Source: Cristatella mucedo
Taxonomy: Eukaryota > Bryozoa > Phylactolaemata > Cristatellidae
Assembly (NCBI GenBank): GCA_009760855.2
Contig: WPIO01000001.1
Span: 3,490,001 to 3,554,000, forward strand
DNA: 64,000 nt
Reading direction: 5' to 3'
Below the pieces are notes generated by a model. The model made no database searches. It had not been told where the DNA came from and worked only from the letters and a program-made list of their open reading frames with translations. Both the position numbers and the translations under genes were made by a program. Position 1 is the stretch's first letter. Each line of letters opens with the position of its first letter. This document shows, in pieces, positions 20,721 to 32,395 of this stretch.

Positions 20721-23407
20721 TTGTCATTTAGTTTTATAAATGGATGAGGTGACAATTCAAGCTAAATTTTAAATTTATATCTAGCTTAAATACGTGAAGC
20801 AATTTTTTCCATCATTGGTACACCCATTATTTAGTCATTTATTTTGTGGCTGAAAAAGAGAAATGAATGGTCTCGATAAGATTTCACAAGCGATTAATTT
20901 TATGCGTCGAGAACGCATAGTGCGCTTGTGGATTGTTTTTAAATGCTGAATGATAAATTGTACGTAGCCCTTTCCAGCCCGAGAGCGACTCACTGATTTT
21001 GGAACGCGTACCAAGCCCGGGATCGTTCAAACAGCGCCGGGTCATAGTACTGTTACACTAACTAAAACCTTTCCTGATGGGAGCTAATATCTGAACAGAG
21101 GTCTTTCAGAAGCACAATGAATGAAGTGACCACGCCCACTACGCAGCCGGTGTTTAGCTGGGAGTCCGCATGGAAGCCCTACGTAACAAGGGAAGAAGGA
21201 TAGATGAGCACAGAGAGCGGTACCGCAGGCGGCGCGCATGCGCAGCACGAGACAGCGTTTGCTCGAGCTCGAACATTCTGGCATGAGTTACTAAACAAGA
21301 GCTGTCAATGGCTTCACTTACATATCTTGCTTATCTGCCTACGTGTATAGATAGGTCTTACAAACTTGTAGTTGCACCTCCACTTCACTTGCTTACTGGA
21401 GCATTTATAGAGCTCATGGATTTATTTTAGATACATTGGCTTCATAACCAAGCACCCCACCCAACCAAGACATGCTTGTCACTGCCTGGCAGTACAGGAA
21501 ACCGACAGCGATGCAGCTTCGCTGATAAGGTTAGAATGAGATAGGCGTGTGAATCCTCAATGGCGAGTCAATTATTGCAAGCTCAACAAGCTTGGGTGCC
21601 TTTACGTATATTTTGGGTACTGTGATGAATATCGTAAATTATGCTTGCAGCTGTATCAGCATACCTTTAAATATGTATATTTGTATGTGTACCTTAAATA
21701 TGTTATGCACCTATATGTGTACGTCATAAGGGCTTGTGTTGATTTGCCTGCATCAACGCACACCTACACTTTAATTAAAGTAATTTGCCGAAAGAATTCT
21801 GCTTGCAAGTACTGTACGTTTTCGAAACGCCTCCAGATTATATGGCGTCATTAACCAGTGGCTTCAGAGCCGGGATTTCTATCAACGGGGTCAGATCTGT
21901 ACAATTTTTATATAGGGGCCAAGACCTGTCAGATTTTCATGTAGGCGTGGCTACAACCGCCATTACCGAAAAATTTTACCGCAACTTCACAGTGTTTATT
22001 CGACACAAACTCGGCGATTGCTCGTCGAGTTGAATTAAGTCATACTTTCGTTGTTGTTGACGGTCGGCTGGGCGTGTAGGAACAGGGAGCGTTCCAAGTT
22101 GCTGCCCGGCTGTAGGGGGCAAATGCCTAGTGTCCTCAGGCTCAGTAACTGTAATTAACTGTAGCTTTGCAATGCACTGGTGGGAACGCTTACAAAAATG
22201 CTTAAGATCACCTGTAAATTAAATGAAATTGGATACTTTTTAGGACCGAGCTTCAGAGGAAAAGAAGCAGGTGCTTCAGACACAAGTTTAGTTTCAAAGC
22301 TTAGTTGAATGTACTTGTTTGATCTGGAGTAGTGACCCCTTCGTTGCCTTTGCTTGATAGGCACTTACTCATGAAAATTGAAATGGATAACCTCTGGGCA
22401 GCACCTGACGCTGTTGACAAGCCTTATTTCCATACAGCAGTTCATCTTGGTGTACAATTGTTTTCCGATCATTACTCGCTCCTCCCCCTAGCTCAGGTTT
22501 TGAGTGGCGCCATTGGGTCGTAGGCCCTTGGAAACAATTAGTGCTCGTTGTGCTACACTTGCACTGACGATTCTTAATCGAAGCTATGGCCGCATAACTA
22601 TTAAAACAGTCTCTTATCATTTTAGTCGCTGCGGTTAAACCGTGACCGAGAGGCAACGACTTGATTCGAACAGTGTATCTTCCTGCACATTTTGTGCGTA
22701 CTTTCTTGTCAAGTTGAACTTGCTAGCGCCAGTAACACTGCATCGACGTTTCGTGATAGTTCAGTTGGCATACGTCTCGAAAATTCAACTAATCCTTTCT
22801 ATTTTATAGAGAGATCATATCGAGAAGACTCAAAGCGTCCGCTGGAACTCCTTTTATGGCCTCAAATCAAGCACTTTTGCAGTATATCTAAGGTTTCAGT
22901 TCAATTGAGGAGCTCTCGCATAGCCAATACAATGAAATCTCTTCAAGGCAGCAAGGAAGACCCGATTTATGCTCATTTACTGCTGGTGGAATTATTTTGT
23001 TCGTACAGCCAACCGTGGGAAATGAAGTGCCACGGAAGGGCAGCTGTTTTAAATCCGGAAGTTTGTATTGAGCATGCACCACTTTTGCTGCTGAACGCGT
23101 TCATTCAGGAGACTATTTATGCAAGTACAAGCATAGCCAGTTTGGTTTTCACAGAAGGCAGGTTTCTTGTTGACCACGCAAGCTGAAGATAAGCCCACAC
23201 GTTGAATTTATCTCAACTGTAACCGATTTTAAAGACAGCTAAAACTTGATTCATGCTGACTGCAGTACCAGTGACATTGTGATTGCTATGAACATTGTAC
23301 GTAATAATGTACAATATTTGAATCCTACCAGATGTAAAAGTCCTGCGCCAGCGAATCGATGCGACCGTAGCTAGGATAATTAATCTCCTGCTGCCGACTA
23401 GGGCACA
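20721..23407. other. No supported gene
   Basis: Mostly unique AT-rich sequence. The one notable item is an open frame at 22692-23186 (+), which is 164 residues and rich in Leu and Ser. It contains KEDPIYAHLLLVELFCSYSQ and HAPLLLLNAFIQETIY. It matches no family I recognise and has no clear splice or start context. Its length is somewhat above chance for this base composition. Confidence 0.4.
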
Positions 23408-23760
23408 TTTTTTTCAGCCGTCCTGAGTAGCTACTTACATGTTACTCATTATGTCAAGTGCTCTCCTCACTCTACTATATTTTCCACTTTCTATGTCAGG
23501 TGCTCTCCTCACTCTACTATATTTTCCACTTTCTATGTCAGTTGCTCTCCTCACTCTACTATATTTTCCACTTTCTCTTTGTTGCGTGAGATGAAGTCTG
23601 TTGGCTACCGAATGCATACTGAAAGCCACCGAGGCTGTGAGTGAGCTATACAAAACTCTCTTTCGTAACACCCAACAGTCTTTGTGACTATGTGGGTGTT
23701 ACCCACATGGTCTTTGTGACAATGTAGGTGTTACGGAGATACATTACATTGCATTACGTC
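23408..23760 (+). mobile_element. LINE family B 3' end
   Basis: It contains GTCCTGAGTAGCTACTTACA, GTCTGTTGGCTACCGAATGC, the end block AACTCTC...GTAACACCCA, and the terminal ACATTACATTGCATTAC. It matches the copies at 27063 (-), 32015 (+) and 49630 (-). The 3' UTR carries the 42-bp triplication below, and the GTGGGTGTTAC block is duplicated. Confidence 0.85.
23450..23575. repeat. Three tandem 42-bp units
   Basis: The unit starts TATGTCAGGTGCTCTCCTCA and ends CCACTTTC. The three copies differ at only a few bases. Being 14 codons long it yields a repetitive reverse-strand peptide (SGKYSRVRRA...), which is an artefact. Confidence 0.95.
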
Positions 23761-25159
23761 GTCAGCAAATCAGGCTGACAGTGCGAGTAATTGGTCGATC
23801 GTAATAGTGCTTATTGGTTCGAATGCGTTAAGGATTTACAAAGAACAGAACTTCTGAGCACATTCGTGTGAAGGACTCTAGTTTGACACGGCACAATCGG
23901 CGCTGTCTTGAAGCGCATCTATAGCAGGCTACGCGAAAACTATCAAGCAATTCCATTCATTTGAGCCTTTTTAATTTAAATCTTTCTGATAACAAGCGCT
24001 GTTGTGTAAAATAGTGGAACGAATGCCCTTGATCTTTGCCACTACTTAGCAAGATGCTACGGTCAGTAACAGTGCTGCTGCTAATAGCATGCAAAGTCCT
24101 ACCCATACTCTCGGTTATAACGACTCCTGAGGTGCCACCGTGGTTTTAAGGAAATAGGCCTTGCTTACTGTCATTTGGTTAACCAAGAGAAGCACTTTTG
24201 ATTTCATTCAGACCTCTGTATAGTTGATGTCGCACCATCAGCACAACTCTCAAAAAGTCTTACCAGATTAGAGACGCAGACTGCCCCCCCCGAACAGCGG
24301 AAGCGAACCGAATAGGTCAGTGCAAAAACATGTTCCTCGAACTCCTAAGAGACTTGATTTTTCTATATACGGCAAGCTGACTGCCAGCATCTCGCTTCCC
24401 ATAAACCTTATTGATGGGAATAGCTTTCAAGAGATGTTTGTTTCTCAAAGAAAATTCCTACAAGCACCAATGTTTTCCAGCCAAATGGCTTGGCATTATT
24501 CATAATTGCTTAATGAATTTGATCAATGGTGCGTTATAAATGTGGAGCTAAAGATGGACGATTCATCAATATTCATAAAAGAGACACTATACAAAACATT
24601 CGATTTAAATGAATGATTCTTCACGTTGTGTTTGTGCGGGCAGTCACTCGCGAACAGATCAAGACGGCTCAGGCACATGCCGTTTATTAAAGGAAACCCG
24701 GGACGGGGCCCGCACGGCCAACACGCTGGGCTGCAAGCAACTGCTGCAAGTGCGTCCGCTGGTCTCGCCTCAGCGGCTTCCGCCGGACTAGTCCTTTGTC
24801 GCGGCGCAGCAGACCCAACACTTCACACTGGATATGAAAGTTTACACGGTTGAGAGAAGAATTTTAAATTCACTGTCAGCCGCTCAACTTCCTTTCAACA
24901 GGCTTACTGCTATTATTGTCGTCGTAAAGGCAAACAAAATTCTCCTTGTCCAAGAAACAGACTCATGATTTTGTTATGGTGATAAGTCTAAAAAAAACCT
25001 CCCAGGCCACACACTAAAAAGACATTACTTGAGACTTTTTCTACCAATTGCTGTACATTTCTTCTGTACAATATGTTACCAAATAGGATGTAGAGTTGAA
25101 ATGAATCATTTTGCTGCCTGAAACTCTTTTTGAGGGTTCAATGTCATCTTGAAAAAGGC
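23761..25159. other. No supported gene
   Basis: Unique sequence. A GC-rich patch at 24600-24830 gives overlapping open frames rich in Ala, Gly and Ser without clear splice sites. Confidence 0.4.
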
Positions 25160-25235
25160 AATTGCTTTTTATTAAGCGCCTTAAGAGAACGTGATATCTT
25201 TCCAGACAATTTGCTTATGCTGTACATGCTTTTAT
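25160..25235 (-). mobile_element. LINE/SINE 3' tail fragment
   Basis: TTTATTAAGCGCCTTAAGAG and then TATCTTTCCAGACAATTTGC is a degenerate reverse copy of the terminal hairpin. Confidence 0.55.
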
Positions 25236-25464
25236 TTCTCAATTTATACTCTTTCTCTTGCCAATTTAATTGTCAAAACAATCCAGACTTTAATTTTTAT
25301 GAGTATAGCGGATAGCTGCAGCTAGGCTTTGGCCTTTCCCTACATTTCTTCATGTCGTAGACCCCCCAATCTTTTGAACCATTTATCGCAATAATTAGCA
25401 CAGATTTAAGCAAAATTTCTGTAATTAAAGGACAATAGAACCCTCTTAAAAGATAAATCAAACC

Positions 25465-25925
25465 TAACCCTCAAAATGGCATTGGTCAGCATATCTCCTG
25501 CAACAGTGGCACACAATCTAGGTGTACTACTCTAAAATTACCTTTAATTAGATGACCATATCGAGCTGGTTTGGTCGAGCGGTTAAGGTGATCGCTCCGA
25601 CAAGGTTTGGCTGAAGTCGTGCGCTCGAGCCCTCGAGGCATATGTGATGCACCTGAATAGAGATTAAGTTCTCTTGGGGCGCTATACAAATGAATCATGT
25701 TTCTTTTTATTTTACATCAGCTCCACAATCAAACTTACCTACTTTCAGCTACATTGAAACAACATTGAAAAATATTGAGCCTTTTTGGATAAGGATACGG
25801 CAGCAAAGGCAAAGTCCAAGTATTTGTGACACTCAGGCCGAACTTCAGGAATTCACTACTGGCGGGTCTTCTTACCTGTGCAATTAGGGCAAAATTCTGT
25901 AGCTAGGCTCATCTAGTGATCGAAT
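25465..25925 (+). mobile_element. Old LINE family A fragment split by a SINE
   Basis: Before the SINE it reads ACCCTCAAAATGGCATTGGT and CAGCATATCTCCTGCAACAG, then TTAGATGACCA. After it: CATCAGCTCCACAATCAAAC, CTACTTTCAGCTACATTGAA, and later AAAATTCTGTAGCTAGGCTC. The two halves are contiguous in family A (compare 6480-6640), so the SINE inserted into the LINE. Confidence 0.85.
25563..25700 (+). mobile_element. tRNA-derived SINE, nearly full length
   Basis: Head with A box (TGGTCGAGCGGTTAAGGTGA) and B box (GTCGTGCGCTCGAGCCCTCG), body GCATATGTGATGCACCTGAA, AGAGATTAAGTTCTCTTGGG, GCGCTATACAAATGAATCAT. The best reference copy in the window for the whole element. Confidence 0.9.
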
Positions 25926-26459
25926 CAGTCTTTACTTGCCTGGTGTCGAAGAATGGCAGATAATTTTATTTTATTTAAAAAGAAAATTATTTTGGATTAG
26001 GTTTAGAGAGGAACCCGTGAAGAGGAAGTGGTTGTATGCAATGACCGTATACCAGGTGCGATAATAAGTTCAAATTGGCCTATGCAACTTTGGGCCCGTG
26101 GAGGAATCGATCCAACGACAGTACACAGTTAACTAAGATCATCACGTCAAATTATAAAGACGTGTTATCCGCTGAAATCAGCAAAAAAGCCCATGAAAAC
26201 ACTTCTCCAGTCACTAGTAGAGTGAAAGTCAATACTACTGTTTTCGACGAAAATGCTGTATATTTCCATTTCTTGAGCACATATCTGTTTCTAACATTAT
26301 TCAATCCGCTTCTGATTTATTTATCAGATCTAATGAAAAAATTCTTATCAAAACTAGCCTCTCTGCTGGAAGTCTTAGTACTACAGCAACAGATCTTTCT
26401 GAAACGTCTTTCTACACAAGAATGGTATCGCTGGCCTACTGCTAAACTGGCCCAACTCT

Positions 26460-26580
26460 CAAGCTGTTTAAGAAGACTGCTTCTACAGCTAGCCATCACT
26501 TCTGATCCCCATCTAAGATTAGGAAATGTCTTCCAAGGTGACTTGCAAACAATTCAAATAGCTCCTTAGTTCTGTCTCGG
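26460..26580 (+). mobile_element. LINE family B internal fragment
   Basis: AGAAGACTGCTTCTACAGCT and AGCCATCACTTCTGATCCCC, then AAGATTAGGAAATGTC, match the RT C-terminal region of the family B copy at 27790-27850 (reverse strand). This explains the end of the 164-residue open frame at 26075-26569. The part of that frame before 26460 is unassigned. Confidence 0.7.
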
Positions 26581-27062
26581 TAAGATTGTAGCTGAGTTCA
26601 AATGGTCAGAGGCTATTTCCCGCCAACCTCCGCCATACTCCAGCCACGCTGCCGCTCGCCATGCCGCTGAGCTAGGGTAAGACGAGCGAGCCTCAGGTTA
26701 AACATCTTCATAATAAAGCATGCGCCAACAACAACAGGGGAACTAAACAAGTCTACAGGGAGGGTCATATGCAAAGTACACTATAGGGGCGCAAGACGAC
26801 GCAGCAAGCGCGAACAAACGTGTTAGTTGGTCAGTCGGCTTCCGCCGTCGCACCGTCGCCGGCCTCGGTCCCACCAGTACAAGCGTACGCCGTAAAAGAC
26901 CCGGCTAGCTGAGTATTCTGGGATAGACGGAGCAGACGTCCACAACCGCCGAGATCTTCCGCCAAAAGACGCCCACATACGGGGGGGGGGGTCACGAACA
27001 CGCTCCACGGGTAACGCGGAATGTACAAGTCTCAAGAACGAGCGTGCTATCCAGCTCCGCTC

Positions 27063-30000
27063 GGGCCTTGGGTAATGTAATGTAATATCTCCAACTGTAA
27101 CTCCACAAAGCCATAAAGACCATGTGGGTGTTACGCGGGAGAGTTTTGTATACCGCACTCACAGCCTAAGCGGCTTTCGGCATTCGGTAGCCAACAGACT
27201 TCGTCTCACGCAACAAAAAAAGTGGGAAGCATAGCAGAGTCAGGAGATCAGTTGAAATAGTGATTAGTATGGAAGTAACAGCTCAGGACCGCTGAAAAGG
27301 ACGAGCCATAGTCGGCAGCAGGAGAGTAGTTGTCGTTGCGTAGAAATTGTGTAAGCGAGTTCCACAGTCTAGGACCTGCAGAGCTAAAGCTTCTGTCGCC
27401 AACGGTCTTCAAGCGGAGGAATGGAACAGCTAATTTATTGTCCACACAGGACCTGAGGGCGCGAGCATGCTGAAACTGATGCAGCAGTTCAGCTGGGTAC
27501 GAAGGAGCCAAGCCGTGGCGGGCCTTGTGGGTTAGCGTAAGAACTTTGCTCTGTATCCGTTACTCAACCGGCATCCACCCTAGCTCTTTTAGCAAAGGAG
27601 ACACGTGCTCAAACCGCTGGGACTTAAAGACTAGCCTTGCAGCCATATTCACAGTCTGCTGGAGTGGCCTAATTGCTTTATTTGGCAGCGCAGCCAATGG
27701 GGAATTGCAATAATCAAGCCAAGACAGAACTAAGGAGGTAGTAAAATTTTCTACAAGCAACTGTGGGAGACAGCTGCTAATCTTGGATAGGGATCGGACG
27801 TGATGGCTAGCTGTAGAAGCAGTCTTCTGAATGAAGCTTTTAAAATTGAGGCAGTTGTCGAAAACGACACCTAAATTTCGAGAACGTGGTGATGGTTGCA
27901 CAATAGCATCACCCATTAGAAGAGCAAAGCCTTTTAATCCAGCCACACGCTTAGGGTGTCCTATGAGCAGCAGTTTGGTTTTATCATCAGTTAATTTTAG
28001 GAAGTTTTCCGACATTCAGGATCGAATATCGGCAAGGCAAGCATTCAGTTTCTCAGTTGCTGCAGCAGATTCCGACGGTTTGAATGACAAATACAACTGA
28101 GTTTCGTCAGCATAGAAGAGATATCCTATTCCATGGGCCTTAAAGACTTTTCCAAGAGGTTGTGTATAAATAGAGAACAGCAAGGGGCCGAGTACGGACC
28201 CTTGAGGGACTTCACAGGTGACCCTTCTCGTTGGTGAGACCTGACCCCCACGATACGGATTGGACACAATCAGACAAGTACGATTTAAACCACGCCAGTG
28301 CTTCGTCTGCTAGACCGATAATAATTATAATAATAATGCACTTGATAAAGCGCCTTCAGAGGAACTTAATCTCTCTCTAGGCGCTTTACATTTGCTGCAA
28401 AGGGAAATGCAATTGAATGGTGAGCAAAATTATGCTTGAAAAACAAACAAAATGAATAACATGGTTAGGGGTGACATGCACAGGGTCAGCATGCAAATGT
28501 GGTTAGTGGCAGCATGCACAGTGTCAACACGCATAAGCACATCAAGGACGAATCACAGGGACCCACTAAATGCTGTCCTAAAAAGGTGTGTTTTTAAGTT
28601 CTTTTTAAATGTGGTCAGGTCAGGGGATGTTCTGACGCAGGTCGGGAGGGAGTTCCAGGCTTTGAGAGCATACGAACTAAATACACGGTGTCCAAAGGAT
28701 TTAAGGTTTGTTCAAGGTATTTGTAGACTGTTTGATTCCAAAAAGCGGGTGGTACTATGCTTGGCCTGATAGGGTAGTATATCTGAGAGATAGGCTTGAG
28801 CCATAGAATGAAGTGACCTAAAAGTGAGCGACAAAAACTTGAAGTCAATCCGTTGCTTGACTGGTAGCCAGTGAAGGTTGGCGAGAAGTGGAGTAATGTG
28901 GCAACTGCGACGCTCACGACAGACAAGCCTAGCTGCGGAGATTTGGACCAGCTACAATCGCCTGATCGCACATGCCTGTAGGCCAGCGAGCAGTGAGTTG
29001 CAGAAGTCGAGACGGGATGTCACGAATGCATGGACCAAATTAGACGTGGTATCCTTGTGTAAACAGTCGCTGTTCTCAATCGTTCAAGCAGAAGCTCGTG
29101 ATCAATGGTGTCGAAGGTCGCAGACAATCTAGCAGAGCTGGGGCAGTGACATTCCCGTCGTCGTTGCCACGTAGAATGTCATTGCTAACACGGAGGAGAG
29201 CAGTTTCAGTGGAGTGCTGCCTCTTGAACCCTGACTGAAATGTTTCTGACATTCCATTATTTTCAATATGTTCAACCAGCTGCTTAGCAAACATTTTTTC
29301 AAGAATCTTTGATAAGAAAGGAAGAAGGGAAACTGGGCGATAGTTTGCAAGGACCTCTCTGTCTAATCCAAGGCTTTTTTAGAATGGGTCTAACGATTGC
29401 CGATTTGAAGGACTTGGGGACTACCCCTTTTCCCAGAGAAGCATTAAAAATCTTGTATATGGCAGGGCTAAGTTGGTCTGCTAGTGAAGACCACAGAGAT
29501 GAGGGTATAGGGTCTTCAGGAGACGAGCTCTTTTTTGCTAGACCTTATTAAGGTAGCCGCATCGCATGCAGAAACCTCGGAGAACCTTTTAAAGGAAGGT
29601 CACAGGTTGAGGAACGGCGATTGCTTTGGTCGGAGGGGGCTTAATGGATTCACGAATGTGCACAATTATTTAAGTAAAGAAGACTGAAAACATTTCGGCT
29701 GAGCCTTTAATATCTGGGGAATCAGACTTCACAGCATAGGCCAGTAAATGGTTTACTGTCTTATAAATCTGTTAATTGTCCGACTGGCGAGAATTCAGCT
29801 TTCTAATGAAAAAAGAAGCCCTGGTTTTTTAAGCTTTCGGGTGTAAACTCGAAGGAAGTCGGTGAAATTGACTAGATCTGCATCAGAACCCGATTTTTTT
29901 AAACGACGTTCAAGCCTGCGCTTAACCGGCGCATCTTTAGGAGTTTCTTTGTAAATTGAAAGGAATCTCTCCGACTTTGAACACGGATAGAATGAACGGG

Positions 30001-30270
30001 AGCATGCTTATCAAGAGCACTCCTGAGTGTCATTTTCATACCATCAGCGAGGGTATCGAGGCTGCCGGTCGAGTCTGAATGTAGATCAAGAACACCTGCA
30101 TCACAAACAGATTTCAAAACTCTGTCCATATCAATGCTTTGTAAGTTACGTCGTTTGACAAGTTCGACATTAACCCTGTACGTACAAGGGAGCAGGAACA
30201 GTAAACGAGACCAAACAATGATCTGCGAGGGTCAGTGGGCACACCACAAGGTCCGTCGGGAGGACATCCT
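27063..30270 (-). mobile_element. LINE family B, long copy interrupted by LINE A
   Basis: Reverse-oriented non-LTR retrotransposon. Reading 5' to 3' on the minus strand it has an endonuclease end (LADHCLVSFTVPAP, about 30220), a linker (LDKHAPVHSIRV), RT fingers (SFKSAIVRPILKK), FQSGFKRQHSTETALLRVSN, AFDTIDHELLLERL (about 29090), then the insertion at 28314-29066. It then continues with IGLADEALAWFKSYLSD, CEVPQGSVLGPLLFSIYTQP (motif B), YLFYADETQLYLSF (catalytic YADE variant), NFLKLTDDKTKLLLIG, and the C-terminal GPRLWNSLTQFLRNDNYS. The 3' end near 27063 is TATTACATTACATTAC on the element strand. Several frameshifts and stops are present. It belongs to a different family from A, sharing only domain order. 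Confidence 0.9.
28314..29066 (-). mobile_element. LINE family A 3' part nested in LINE B
   Basis: Starts with the (AAT)n tail and the hairpin (GCACTTGATAAAGCGCCTTC) at 28330-28390, and runs back through the 3' UTR and RT C-terminal region to TGGTATCCTTGTGTAAACA at about 29066. The flanking sequence on both sides is the RT of LINE B, which becomes continuous (ERLRT...IGLADEALAWF) when this segment is removed. The target-site duplication is not clear. Confidence 0.92.
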
Positions 30271-30544
30271 TTACGATCTAGTGATCTTAGTGATCTTAGA
30301 GATCTAGAACACACGTCACTTTGAGTGCGTGACCGCGTCGCCGGAGCACGCCTGCAATCATCCAGGTGCATAACTCGGCGAGACCGGGAGCCTCCAACAC
30401 CATGACTTACTCGGCCAACTTCTCCTACCCAAGAGCCTCGGTGACCTCTCGTCGCCGAACGTGCGGCCATGCCGAAGGTCCGACCCCGGCCTAGCCGGTG
30501 ACTCTTACCCTCATTATAGCCGTCCGGTCCCAGCCAACCAAACC

Positions 30545-32395
30545 TAACCTGGGTACAAGATTATTGTAATTCCCTTTTGGCTTGGCTACCGAAAAAAGCC
30601 ACTAGGCCACTGCAGCTGGCTTTGAATATGGCTGTAAGGCTAGCTTGCAAATACCAGAGGTTTGACCACGGCTTTCTAGGCTAAGTGCTAGAATGGCTGC
30701 GGGTTGATCAAAGGATATAGAGCAAAGTTCTTAAAATGACCCACAAGGCCCGCCACGGCTGGGATCTCCCATCCAAGTTGAACTTCTGCACCAGTTTCAG
30801 CCTCCTCATTCCCGCAGGTCCTCTATGGAATATAAGATTAGCCATTCTGTAGCGCCTTGCTGGCCTTGGCTTAATTTTAGCGATAACAAGAGCTGTTTGG
30901 CGGCGGGCAAGAACTTCTTTGTCCTGGAGCAGTGAGCCAGAGAGGAGCGCCAGTGCGGTTAGAGAGCAAGAGCTTAAGAGCAAGCCAGGAAGCTCTAAGA
31001 CCAGTGGTGGCGATTCAGCCTTTAGAATTGGTCCGATACCCGCGGGAGCTCCTAATTGATGTTGGCTGGCCTGTCAACCTCCGACTTCACTCTGTCCGAA
31101 AAAGAATCGTCCGGAACCCATTCGCCATTCAAGCTGGACAGAGGTGCCCTTCCAGTGGCCTACTGACGGTATTAATTCCTTACCGTAATGGGCCACGGTG
31201 TCGGGCCCAATACCACTAAGCTCTTGCCCCATTGTCTCAGCTAAGTATTTAAGAGTCAAGCGACACTCCCTCGTGGTCTTTTTTGGTCTTGTGTTTTTTC
31301 ATTCAGCACCTCGCTTCGGCCTCTGACGCCGTCGGACTCATTTCTCTGAAAGCGAGGGAGGAGGCAGATCGGCGGTGATTGACGGGACAAGACGAGACAG
31401 TGCCAGGAGGATTCGGTGGACTCCACCGAATACGGTCGTATTGCGCCCGAGCTGACATTTTGTGGTTCTTTTGTGCTTTGTGTGTGCGCGCTCGCACGTG
31501 GTCTCGGCATAAGGATTTGCCGGTGCGAGATAGACATAGTTGGCGTGTGTGGAGTCCCAGTTCTCCGTTTAGGGTGTAGGCTCCGGTTCGGACTCCGTCT
31601 ATTTAGGTAGTTCCCTACTGTAGGCGCAAGTAGCGTCAGTGTGGAGACGTGTTTCCTCCTAGCCCTGTGTCGTCTTGTCCCGTAAATTGCCGGTGAACCG
31701 CAAACCCTCCTCCCTCACTTTCAGAGAAACGAGTGCGATGGCGTTGACGGACGATTCTTTCTTGGACCGAGTGAAAGCGGAGGTTGACAGGCCAACCAAC
31801 ATCAATTAGGAGCTCCCGCGGGTATCGGACCAATTCTAAAGGCTGAATTGCCACCACTGGTCTTAGAGCTTCCTGGCTTGCTCTTAAGCTCTTGCTCTCT
31901 AACCGCACTGGCGCTCCTCTCTGGCTCACTGCTCCAGGACAAAGGAGTTCTTGCCCGCCACCAAACAGCTCTTGTTATCGCTAAAATTAAGCCAAGGCCA
32001 GCAAGGCGCTACAGTTCCATTCCCCCGCATAAAGACCGTTGGCGACAGAAGTTTTTGTTTTGCAGGTCCTAGACTGTGTAACTCACTTCCAAGATTCTTA
32101 CGCAACGACAACTACTCTCATGCTGCCCACTGTGGCGAATTCTTTCCATAGGTCCTGAGCTGCTACTTCCATGCTACTCACTACCTCTACTGATCTCCTG
32201 ACTCTGCTCTGCTTCCCAGTGTCTCTTTGCTTCACGAAATAAAGGATAAAGTCTGTTGGCTACCAAATACGTACCGAAAGCCGCTTAGTCTGTGAATGAG
32301 CCATACACAACTCTCCTGCGTAACACCCACATCGTCTTTATGGCTTTGTGGAGTTATAGACCAGTTGCCTTACGTTACATTACATTACATATAGG
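30545..32395 (+). mobile_element. LINE family B 3' part interrupted by a TIR element
   Basis: The parts at 30545-30846 and 32015-32395 are the RT C-terminal region and 3' UTR of family B (GACCCACAAGGCCCGCCACG; then AAGACCGTTGGCGACAGAAG, and the ACATTACATTACAT end). The insertion falls within the codons that correspond to KLAVPFLRLKTVGD in the copy at 27400. Confidence 0.9.
30847..32014. mobile_element. 1.17-kb element with 267-bp terminal inverted repeats
   Basis: The left end starts CTGTAGCGCCTTGCTGGCCT and the right end finishes AGGCCAGCAAGGCGCTACAG. The inverted arms 30847-31113 and 31748-32014 are each 267 bases and nearly identical in reverse complement. A second inverted block (31324-31410 against 31654-31747) continues the fold-back. 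The left arm has about 210 extra bases (31114-31323) between the two blocks. It sits cleanly inside LINE B. A short CCATT occurs on both sides, compatible with a target-site duplication. No transposase ORF is present: the mirrored open frames starting MSQRGAPVRLESKS on both strands are simply the two arms. It is best described as a non-autonomous fold-back or MITE-like DNA transposon. Confidence 0.85.

Noticed and set aside
23435-23671. Repetitive basic peptide (SGKYSRVRRA units) on the reverse strand
   Set aside because: It only reflects the 42-bp tandem unit, whose length is a multiple of three, inside a LINE B 3' UTR.
30932-31929. Two mirrored ORFs starting MSQRGAPVRLESKS on opposite strands
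   Set aside because: They are the same sequence in the two inverted arms of the fold-back element, and most of each is not conserved as protein.
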